NCBI RefSeq assembly: GCF_000003815.2
Contig: NC_049995.1
Coordinates: 13,230,062-13,294,061 of the forward strand
Source of the DNA: Branchiostoma floridae
Taxonomy: Eukaryota > Chordata > Leptocardii > Amphioxiformes > Branchiostomatidae
Length of the DNA: 64,000 bases
Reading direction: 5' to 3'
Shown here: positions 9,263 through 21,300 of the stretch, piece by piece
How the letters are laid out: each line of letters begins with the position of its first letter
Numbering within the stretch: position 1 is the first letter of the stretch
Made by a program: the position numbers and the translations under genes
The notes under the pieces: model-generated
Databases searched by the model: none
What the model was told of the DNA's origin: nothing
What the model saw: the letters and a program-made list of their open reading frames with translations, nothing else

Positions 9263-12200
9263 AAATGATCAGAAAGGCTAATAAAAAACAGAACGAATTA
9301 ACCTATCGTTACATATCAGATTATAGCAGACAAAATTTCAGTACTGCCTCTTAGCGACAACTTGACATACTGCGGTACACCACGCACCACAGAAATTGAA
9401 AAGAATGCCTCCCATGCATAACATGTCACGGTGCACTGAGCGGAGTGTTTGCATGGCCTTGAGAACTTACTCCCCTCTCAATATCCCCCTCAAGGTTTAC
9501 ACTGATGGTCCCCTATAGTAAACAGAAGGGTCGATTGGGGTCAAGGCCTAACGTGGTCTTTGCAGAAGAGCCCCCTACATTATGGACTGTAGCTGCACCT
9601 ACTATATGGTGGGATACACCTGCTAACGTGGCCTGAACTGTGGATATTACCAATTAGTGAAACATTGAACTATATTTGACCAGTATACGGATTAATCAAT
9701 GATGCATGGCTATTAAAACTATCTTATTTTGTTATCTGTGCACTAAGTGAAGAAAGAGATCCATAAAACGTTGCATGCACTAAACATTCGTTCTACAGCT
9801 TTTTCCGTGTGTAATTGGTCATGAAACAGATAGGATTGGATTTGTACCTTGACGTTACACTTGATTGACACTTGGCATTACACCATAGTTCCCTTTAGAC
9901 TGGAAAGAAATCTGTGACCATTACTTAAATTGCATAGCGATTTTAGAACCGTAAGTAACTTTTCCGTCACATCCTAGTCTTTTGTTGCGTGTATAACATC
10001 TGTGTCACCATTTGTATCCCCCATCCCTGCAGGGTATATATACCCGTCATAGCTTTGCACCTGACTTGACCTGCACCAAACACAAGCTGTGTGTAGGGAC
10101 AACATGATACTCTGACAGATATCTTGCTTGTCTCAAATATACTTTACATAATGCGAAATTTGCTACATAATCTAATAGATATCTTCAGTGTGTATGTATT
10201 TTTTCAGTGTGTTATTTTGGGATCAAAAATTAATATTTTGCAACATTTAAGCACATTACTTAATATGAACCTAAACACTTTCCTAACAGAATCGAGTTTG
10301 GAATGACGAACGGTCGTCTTCTGTTCCAAAGTCAATAGTCTGATGAGATCTCATCTCTTCTCAGAAGAATCAAGTACTACTTGAAAACTTACGTTTTGCC
10401 CAGTTGAAGACCTGTAAGATACATTAGATCTTGTGAGAGCACGTAAAAAAGAAGTTTGTTTAGAAAACTAAGTAAGTTCCTGAGTCAAATGCAAAAACAT
10501 CTACTCAAACTTTTTTTAACGAAAGTAAAGAAAATGTGGATTTTTTATGTTGATTTTATCATACATATACTTAAACACATTACTGTTTTTCAGTGTCAAT
10601 TTTATCATTGTTCCATACACTGAGGACCGTTTGCCAGTGTCAACGTTATCATAGTATTTTCGTCAAATGTTCATTCAATAAGATATTACACGGTTTATTA
10701 CACCGTACACATGGATGTTTCATGGGCTTCAAATATTCAAGGATTGACTCAAACGGGACTATAATGTAATCCAAAATATGTGCTTTACACATGTATACAA
10801 CAGACTGTTATTGCCCCCAACATTATACCCGTGACCTGCCCGACCTAAACGTCACCCTTTGAGGAAATGTCACGTAGCTCATTGAAGTGCTACGTGGCGT
10901 GTGCGTCAAAGATATGCAATCACTAACAAAATACGAGAAAGCTTTGCTTGGAAGATTACGAATAGATAAATTTTCTATGCTCCGGTAGAAATAGGATGCT
11001 ACCCTGCCCATTGCACATCTGTCTTATCAATGTTCAGCTTTAATGTATAAGACAGGTGAAAACGTGTTTACAGATATGAAACTTGAATATAGTCGTAAGT
11101 GCTGTATTGGTACTATCTATGGTTTAAATCAAACTGTTTTTGAAGAATATGATGAACGATAGTACATCAATATGCCATAATGCTTTTGCAGTTATACAAA
11201 TATATTCAAAAGTCAATCAATATGGCACCGATTTTGCTAGTACATCCAATTTTAGTTTTACATTAAAGAATTTGACATGATATTGGAGAAATTGTGACTT
11301 CAAATAGCCTATAAGCTATTAATTTATACTTGATTAGTAATGCATATTGCAATAATCTTATCAACTCTGACACTGCTAATCCTCTTGAATATTTGGATTG
11401 CAAACATAAGGGTATACGTGTGTTGTCGACGTGCAGTTTTTAGGAATATTATGTGAAGACATGTTTGTTTGCATATATATATATCAAGATTACATATAGT
11501 CTTAAAGACGGCTTCAGTTACATCTGAATTCGAAATTCTTTTGATAAGTTACGCCCATTCAACATCTTCATACTGTCTGTTGATACGTATCATTAATGAT
11601 ATTTATCATCATCCTGCATTTAACATCATCACGTACATCAGCAAAGTGCTATGTAAAAATGTTGACAGCTCTCAAAAGGCTATGTTTGTTGCTATAGCTA
11701 ATGATATTTCTCAACAAATTAGACAATTGAACGTCGGATTTACTGTGATAGTTATCAATGAAATGCTGTTGTGTCTGACATGTAATGAATTATTATATAT
11801 ATATATAATATTGTAGCAAATGTGTTTCTACTATTGTATTAAACATAATTGGCGTCTCATTATTGTGTGAAACATATATAACGTTATAGGAATGAAAACA
11901 GACAACTTCAAAACATTCTGAATCATCAAAACGCTCAGGTACTTGAAACTCTTTCACACGGTGTAAAGTGAAACTGTGCTCTAAATATTTCAACCACTAA
12001 GATATCTTTGGTATAGGGAAAACATCATGACAGCACAATGCATTGAATAACTTGTTGTCGCCCTCTTATAAGATGACCATGGATACAAACTTTCTCAACT
12101 TTCTCAACATAAACACATGTTTGTATACTTTTAGAGCTCTCCTACCCACAACGAACAAAAAACCGAACAGGCAAACGAACAACTGAACACAAAAATCAAG

Positions 12201-12281
12201 CAACTAAACAAAGAACTAGACAAATGTTGGAAAAACCAAAAGCTCCACGACAGAAGTGATGAACTCATCCCAGGTGCCTAG
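9263..12281. other. Intergenic DNA between gene 0 and gene A
   Basis: No convincing gene. The block 9335-9533 recurs at 29332-29524 upstream of gene A. From about 11620 rightwards the sequence matches 29920 onwards, as the 3' flank of gene A corresponds to that of gene B. The stretch 9.6-11.6 kb has no copy in the other spacer. A palindromic GGGTATATATACCC at 10032-10045 resembles a TATA box, but no open frame of note follows. Confidence 0.6.
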
Positions 12282-12356
12282 TTAGTACTTCTCGTCCGAG
12301 GCGGTTTGCAGACTTGTGTAGGTGTTCTCATCCAGACTAGCCAGGTTGATATAGTC
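12282..12356 (-). CDS. Gene A last exon: ITAM-like cytoplasmic tail and stop
   Basis: Begins after a TTGCCCAG acceptor with [16 protein letters not shown] and ends DEKY then TAA at 12282-12284. With Glu three residues before the first Tyr (from the previous exon), it fits (D/E)xxYxxL-x7-YxxL. YINL also fits the Grb2-type pYxN motif. The gene B tail differs by only one residue here (YSSL for YTSL). Confidence 0.9.
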   Translation of the reverse strand, partial: DYINLASLDENTYTSLQTASDEKY

Positions 12357-15300
12357 CTGGGCAAGGGGAAAAGGGGAAACCTAAGAAAGATATCTGAGTG
12401 AAATCAAACATGAAATATTCTAGGAAAGTTAGATTATTATGGCAGTGCACTCAATACATGATTTTGTATTATGACAAAAAATTGATTTTAATATATGACA
12501 ATTTTCAAAATGATTACCATTGGCTAAATTTCAATCTGTGTGGACTATCAGGTTACATACTGTCAATAGAGATTACTATTTCTAAAATTCTGTAGTAAAC
12601 CACTTTCTACAAAACTATTTCATTCACAGCCTTTGATATGGCCAATCTTTTACTGTCAAGGCAGTGGACACGAATGAGCGATTACACTCACATGTTCAGT
12701 CTCCATGAGTGAGTCCAGGGTCCGCTGGATCTTCCGGAACTCTGGTCTCCGGGAGGGATCAGCATCCCAGCAGTTCATCATCAGGGTGTAGCTAGAACAG
12801 TGTGATTCGTGTAACAAGTTTAAATCTTATGTTCATACACAGCATTTGACTAAGGAAAGCAGTACTAGTTTTGTCGCTATTTTGCCATGCACCTCATTCT
12901 ACATTAAGTATGAGATAAGTCCGCAAAGAATGAAGTGGTAATATTGTGTGTGTGGCTATATTTTCTCGCTAAAGAATATTATGAGAAAGAAGAAACCAAT
13001 CTCACTTTAACAAGTATTTCGACTTACAGTTTCTCATCACAGTGCTTTGGCTTGTCCATCCTGTATCCCTGCTGAACTCCGTCCATCACGCCTCGTTTGG
13101 ACATACCGGGGTACGGGGTGGCACCTAGGGGGAAACAAACATCATGAGTTGTATGTCCCTCCTGAATCGCACTTTTGCAAAGTGTAATGGCCAAAGTCTT
13201 TCAACAGAGACCAGGTTATTCTTTTTTAATTAATGTAAATATTAAGTAGGTAACCTACTTTGTTATTATGGTTGGCTTTGTATGAACAATAACTTTCAAT
13301 GGAATCATATGAACCCACCCAGTGTGACGATCTCCCAGAGCAGCACTCCAAAGGCCCAGACGTCCGTCTTGGTGGTGTACTTCCGGTGGAACAGCGACTC
13401 GGGGGCCATCCAGCGGATAGGCAGGCGGGTCTGGTGTAATATATACAATGGATAAATGCCAATATCGGCGAAGCTATACTTAACACTGGGTTTTCAAACA
13501 ATAAACAGAAACAAAAACTATCAAACCAAATCCTCATTAAAAATAAAGTACAGGTTTCCCGATCAATTGACTAAATTTGATTTTACACCTGCTCCTTGTA
13601 GACATAAATCATATCAACTGATGTCCACAGCATACTGTTGGATAGCTCTAAGACAAATGTTAAATTCTTGAAAAGTGAAGTCTGCAATAAAAACCTTAGT
13701 GGTCCTTTCGTACTCATCCCCCTCCCGTGAGAAGCCGAAGTCTGACACCTTACAGGTCCGGTCTGCAGACACAAGAACGTTCCGGGTCGCTAGGTCACGG
13801 TGGAGGATCTGTATAATAGTATGTATTAAAATGATAACAACTATTATACCGGGGATTGAAAAGTTAATTTTGTCTTACACGTCTTTCGCTTACATTAAAA
13901 ACATCAAAAAGAACTGAACAACAGTGAGTCATCATCGGGTATCTGGCCTATTTGCGACCAGAACGCGACATCTGTGTCAAAGGAGCTAAGAAGTCGGTAC
14001 CTTCCGCTGCCCTTATTCATATAGGGTTGGTTATATGTTATGTAGTCAGTGTGATCAAAGTAAGTATTTGTTGCAATCCACGTTTACCACTCACCTTCTT
14101 CGCTGACAGAAAGCTCATCCCCTTGGCCACGTCCCAGGCGAACTTGGTGAGGTCACGTGAGGAGAGGGACTTGCTGCCGCCGTGTAAGTTCCCGTATGTT
14201 TGCTGGGTGCGGCTGGTGCGGAGGTTGGACTGGAGACTCCCTCCGGAAACGTACTCAAGCAGCAGGTAGAACGGATCTGAGGATACAAGCAAACTGATTT
14301 AAATAATGTGTCAAGTACTTATTATGTAAAAGCAACGGTTTGTTTTAGGAAGGGTGGATCAAAAATTTCGTTTTTTTTCATTATTCCAGTATCAGGTTAC
14401 TTTACTGAAGGAGAATTTTTGGAACTAACCTGCATCTGTGCAGCAGCCCAGAAACAACACAACATTTGGATGCTCTCCAAGGAGCTTCAATACTGAGAGT
14501 TCCTTGAAGAAAGCAGGACTTGTCACAGCTGAAAATTAACAATCAACGCTGTAAGTAGGCGTCTCAGTTTTCTGCAAATGTAATCTTACTGTAGCCTGTG
14601 TTTACACAATCTCTCGCTGGCTGGGGTTAATGACCAATTGTAGGGCCGGCCGCTAGGGGCGCTATTTTAGTCAGACTAGATCTTACTGCATCAGTTAGAC
14701 AACGTGTCTATTCTCGCTACATCGCTTTGTATAAACAGAATGCACATCCCACACACTAGATATCAATAAGAAAGTAATAAAACGTAGGGGTATGTTTGTA
14801 AGTGAAATGTGCCGTAAATTAAAGCGACGATGACCGCATTTGTCGTAGGTGAATAATCGTGTGCACCATCAATGAAACCACGTGTCCGCAATTTGAAAAA
14901 AAAAAAAGTTCACCTTTCATTGACTTGACGGCGACCACTGTTACGCCTTCATGCCCGGACAAGTTCCAGGCTTCAGCTCTATGGACGCTTCCAAACTCTC
15001 CGTGTCCGAGTTCCTCTTTGATGGCTAGCTGGCTTCGAGGGAATTCCGATGTCTTCAAATCTTCGTAAGCAGATTCATCTGGAATCTGCATTTCATTCAA
15101 ATATATCAAATATAGTACATCCGGTTAGATCTGATATACTCAATCCAATACTGTTAACCTATATCGTGTCTTTTCAGCGAATGGAATTCACACTCACATA
15201 CAAACACGGGAACCCACACAAATATATGCTTGTGTGACTGCGTGTTGTGTGTGTGTGTTTGTGTGAGTGTGCGCACGTAAGTGCATAAAGTTATCAAAGG

Positions 15301-18300
15301 AAAATTGATCAGGAGAAATGAAGTGGTTACCTTATTTTCACCACGTGGCATTAAACCCTGATACGTGTGGTCAGACTGTAAAGGAAAACAAAACGTTATG
15401 CTGGAATGTATAGGTATAACTTGCAGAAAGGTTGAATTTGCCAATTACAGATGTATAAAAGTTACTGTTTACAGTAATAGATGTGAAAAGTGTCAAATAT
15501 CCTTTACACAAATAATTGCAACTTGAGTTGTTTATGCACTAGGTTATAACAGTTGCAAAATGACATCTGTTAAGATCTTGTAATAAACGGAATATAAGAA
15601 CAAAAAGCAGATTACAAAGCATGTTTATATGGAAATGCTGTAAATTTACCTTTCGCCTATGGGAAATCCTCAAACTTTGATACGCATCGCCAGAATCAGT
15701 CGTCTAGGAAAACAGAGCAGTACGTTTACGGTTGATTCTCATTGATTGCATATTTACTCTATTTGTTTAGCTGCTGTGCATGCAAATCCGATGGGATAGT
15801 CATGCTGATAAAATAAAGAAAACGTCAAAACAATGAAGATTTACACAAGGATGATTCAAACTGATCTATAAATCTCTAACTCGTACTATAACTTAGATAC
15901 ATGCATGGGTAATCACTTACAACATCTTCCAATTCCAGGCTTTTGGGAGTGTTGGTAGCAGCTTTATCTGAAACACAGGGTTAGATTATCATTATCATTA
16001 TCAGAATGTGATCACAAAATGAAAGTGGTACACAATTTTCATATAGAGTGCAAGGTTTCCACCAGACAAGGTCAGCACAGGGTTTCAGTAGATCTATAGC
16101 TATAGAAGCGTTGAATGATGTTACGGAGAGCTTTCATGCTTGCTTTTGTTATCCTTATCTCATTAAACAGCTATATACTCACCGCGGCTTGTTCGTCTTC
16201 TCACGAGAAATATGACGGCGACAATTACAGCTATCAGCACAACACTGACCACCACAGCTATGATGATGACAGTGGTTGAATCTCTCATGCCGACTAAGAA
16301 AAAAAGGCATTTGATAACAATCATTAAGCAACCCAAATGACAATTTGACCTGCCCTCACGGAGTAATTAAGGAGTAAATTGAAGTTCACTTCATGACTTC
16401 TTTTACGATAATTTTCATTTGTTTTTAGAGTGGGAAACAAATTACAACTAAAGGCTCGCCACTGACAGAAGTTAGAGAATTATATACAAGACCGATACAT
16501 ACGGGATATATACACATACTATTTCTAGGTCTTTTCAATCATGATAAGAAGTAACAAATCTCGCCTGTACTTTGGGTGTCACTGATCCTACTGCTCAAAA
16601 GATCCACAGTGAACTCCCCCAGCTGTCCATCTGCCAGTTCCTGAGTGTACGAAGTCTGGGCTGCAGCCGACTCAGACTGGGCCACAATGGCCTGAAAATC
16701 TGCAAGGACGCTGCCGGATCTGACAAAAGAAATGGGATATTACGACTTTGACCAAACATTTAACGAGATTCTTGTGACCCTCGATATATATTACTCTAAT
16801 GGCTGCAAGAAATGAAACAATTACAATGGGTATGACACCCAAATTAATCCAAAAGTACCCAGAGCTACAATCAATCTATCAATAGGCGATATTCTAAAGA
16901 AGGTTGAAGCATCCACCTGCATCCGGTGACTTCTGCCCCTTCATAGCCTTTGTAGCTGTCAAATATAGAGTCCAGCTAGAGAGAAAAAGAGAAATAAGAG
17001 ACATTAACAAATATGTACATGCGACTTTTTAGCACAACATTCATTGAGTCAGCTTAAAGATGTCCTTATATGCATGGTTTCGACATGTGTTTCAATAAGT
17101 TTTATGGGAATACTCAGACAAACCTGAGTCACTACACGGTTAGAAAGCTCTCCGTCACAAATCCCCTCGGTGTAATCAACACTGGCGATGGCTAAGGTTC
17201 CATACAGGATCTGGTTTTCTAAGGGAAAAATGAATGATAGTATAACCAAGAAAGTCCAACCCTATGAAAGCTCAGAGCAAAAGTGCCAAAAGAAAACGGA
17301 TGCCCAAAGCAAATGTTAAATGCTACAAAAATGCTTTTAGTTGAGTTCACAAGCGTCTTGAAGCCTATCGATACAAACAAGTCAAACAAGGATAAGCAAT
17401 GATTCCGGTGCGATAAAGATTTTCGACATCACAAAAGACATGACTTATTTGTTACACACCTTCCACGAGAACCTGGATGACATTTGACCCCACAGCTCCC
17501 TGGCTGTTCTGTGCCCGGATGCGGATTTCGTACTGTCCCTTCTCAGACAACTCCAGAGTCTGGGTAAACTCAGGTCTGTTCTGTGAAACCGCCTCCACTA
17601 CTGATGGCCCGCTGACCCAGTCTGTAGTGGCTTCCAGCCTGTACTGTACAGTGTGGGTCGTCTCCAGTCCACCGTTAAACCCCGCTGTCCATGTCAAGGT
17701 GACCACGCCTGCCGCTGTCTTTTTGGTGTAATCCAGATTATTGGGCGCCTCTGGTTGGGCTGAGTTTGTATCAACAGGTAAGCAGGTAACAATTAAAAGC
17801 TACATCGCTTAGATACTGCTTGTCAAGCTGGATTCTATGCAATTATAATGTAAATATCAAGCAATCAATTACAAATCAAGAAAGAATTTATACTGCACTT
17901 CGTGTGAACATAATCCACTTACATTCCTCCGCCAATTGAATAACAGTAGATCGTTGTCCATGTCCATTCCTGGCTTTACATGTGTAGTCCCCATAGTTTT
18001 CCCTCTCTACACTTGCTATGTACAGTGTGCTGACTCCATCCTGGCTGGTGGCATTACCAGTGATGTCATATCCACCCTTCATCCACGTGTAGACTATCTG
18101 TGGCGGGTAGGCGAAGGCAGAACACTCCAGTGTGACAGGCTGGGATGTTTGAATGACGTAAACTTCTCTTGTGTGGTTGAAGATTGGAACAACTGAAGGA
18201 ATAATGTGAAAAAGAAAAATGACTGAATTAAGAAGCTTAGCTGAAACTTATAACGGAATTGTACATGGAAGTAACGTAAATCAAGTTACTTGCGATTGTA

Positions 18301-21300
18301 TACTCCTACCATTACACGAGAAAGACTTTATCTAGCGCAACCTAGTTTATGTCGTCACAGGAAACCAGGCTAAGTAGAGAAGATGGCCCAATACTGGCTG
18401 AATATTATGCAAATGATGACATAATTTGGATGAATAATAATGGTCGTCAATAACACGGTAAATGTATTTCGGCGAAGGTAGTAGAACTGTAGTTATTGTT
18501 GAAAAACTATTTTTCAGCAAAAATGAATAGATAGATAACATTATTATGTATAAAGGTATTTTTCATGCTTAAATGCTCTGTGCATGGACTAGATTTATTG
18601 ACCTATCTAACCAGCATAGTGCCTTTTTAGTGGGTGACAAATGAAATTATTTGAAACTTAGTTGAAGATATATATACTTACAGTTGACATTAAGGGCCTG
18701 GTCTTTGTCCACGGGTGATCCCACCACACCATTGTCAACTGTACATCTGTAGACTCCTGCATTTTCATGGCTCACAGAACTGCTGGTGTAGGTGAGAGAG
18801 TTTCCTGTAGTCTGCTGTATCAGAGTTTCTCCTGTCTCCACAAACACCCACGTCATGGAGGTGACGCCAGGGTTACTGTCTGCTGTACAGGTCAGGCTGA
18901 CGGACTGGGTCTCGTTCACGGGGTTAGGGGTAGCGGTTACGGTCAGCTCTGGAGGGTCTAGGGGAATACATTCATTTTGAGGCTTCATTGCATAAGGATA
19001 AAAGGGCACAAAACTGAATGAAAATCAATAATAAGTATGGGTGAACGATTAGCTGTGGAATGGGATTAAATACCACTTGTTAATTGTTCACCTTTCATGA
19101 CAACACTTGACTGTATACTTGTTTGTCGCTTAAGGTATCAAGTCTTCTACTAAGTATTGATCGTCGCCAAAACAGTAACGGAAAACAAGCATACTCACAG
19201 TGCACCACCAGACTGAGAGAGTCCGATCCATCCCCGACCAGGTTCGTAGCAGTGCAGGTGTAGTCTCCTGCGTCAGTCTTCAGCACACCTGAGATGGTCA
19301 GACTGGGCGTGGTCAGGGTCCCACCTGTTGTCCTACCTGCCGTCACAGCTGGGCCGGTCCAGGTGAGCGCAGAGGCTGCTGGGACACCAGGTGAGTCCAC
19401 AGTACAAGTGAGACTGTGACTGGCCGTACCCAGCAGGACTGTGGAGGTCGGCTGGGGAGACACTGTCACTGATGGGGCGGCTGGGGTAGACAACAATACT
19501 GTAAATGTATTTAAGTTCGCGGGGATTTAATTTCGCGGTAGCGGGAAAAGGGACTTTTCGCGGTAACACCATAGACTGCAATCTAATACTATAATAGAAA
19601 AATGTTCGCGGTGGTTTTAAGTTCGCGGTGAAGTGGTTACCGCGAAAACCGCGAACATTAATCCACCGCGAACATTTCTGCATTTACAGTATACTTTTTT
19701 TCACCATAACATAATTATGTACAACATGTTCTAACTACGTTGTATGTATATTTTACATAAAGTATATATCTTGCAGCAGTAAAATTGAAAGACAGTAACA
19801 TGTATGAGAAAGTGATATCAAATATTACACACTTCCTGATAAAATGTAATGACAGAAGTGCAACAAACATCATTTCTTTCTACAACCGAGTAGTAGCCAT
19901 CAAACTAAAAAAAAAAACTTACTGAGGGTAACGGAGCAGGTCCCTCCCGGATTCAGTGCCACACTTGTAGCTGTACAGGTGTAAGTTGTTCCATCAGCTG
20001 TTACAGGTGCGTTCACCTGGTTCACAGACATTTGTGAGGTCCCAGCCTGCTGACCACTCCCGTATGTCCAGACCAGGTCCACAGCTGGGTTTCCCCCCTG
20101 TAGCTCACATCTCAGGACAATGTTGTTTCCTGATTCAGTCACTGTGCAGGTGGGGGTTTCGTCTGGGGGGTCTGAGAGTAGGTATAGGGAGGTAAAGTTG
20201 ATCTAATTTGATTTTCATAACCTGTACTTGTGTATCGCTTGACCTTCCTTTTCAAACTGAAGTACGAGAATTATTTTCCTATTATAAAACTCAGTATTAC
20301 ATGGTTGCACAGATTATCTTGAAATATACATAATGACTATCAAAATCTTAGATGAACTACTAAAATGTCTCTATAGGCAGCAGATTCAGCTACAAATATC
20401 CCTACTTACATTGTACCTCCACCACCACTTGTGCTGAAGATGACCTTGACCCTGTTCCACACGTGTTTGTTGCTGTACAAGTGTACGTCCCTGCATCACT
20501 CCGACTGACAGGGGTTTTCCTCAGTGTTGCTCCTGTTGGTTCATCATTTCCACCTCTACCCCACTGTAAGGTGGGCGAGGCTGGGTCAGAGGTCACACTA
20601 CACACAACACTCAGGTCATCGCCCTCTACTACAGTCACTGGGCTACTGGGGGTCAGATGGGGGGTGTCAAGATCTGAAGGCAAGACAAAAAGCGTTGGGA
20701 ACAAAATTAAAAGCATTATTTTGCAATTAGTCTGGATTTGTGACTTAGTAATGGTTTTTACTTAATTGTTTCCAATATGTGGCTGATACGTTGAATGTAG
20801 GATGCAGTGTAAGCTCTCCAAACTTCTATGCTTGCAGTTCTTTGCATATTTAAATAGTGCTTTACGAAAGTTTACAAGTCTATCAACAGCCATGCTTCTA
20901 TTCACAAAAGTAAATGAAAGCATGCATAAAAATCTTCTTGTGTTGTATTTTCGAGTCTGTGTTGTACTTACAATGTACCACCACTGACTGTTCACTGCTT
21001 GTCTGTGAATAGTCTGGACCCAGCACATTGGAGACAGTACAGGTGTACGTTCCTGCATGAACTCTGTCAACATTACGCAGAGTCAGGCTGGCGGAACCAT
21101 CTGATGCCAGTTGTGTGTCTTCGCGGTGGAAGGTGTAGGTGAAGGGTGTAGTTCCTGACGTCACAGTACAGGTCAGCTGGACATCCTGGTTTTGTGTCTC
21201 ACACACTTGGGTTGGGCTCAGAGACAGGGTTGGGGTACCGGGGGGATCTGTAAGATTGCGCAGAATAACAAGAGTCATACTTCCTTGAAATGGATTTAAT

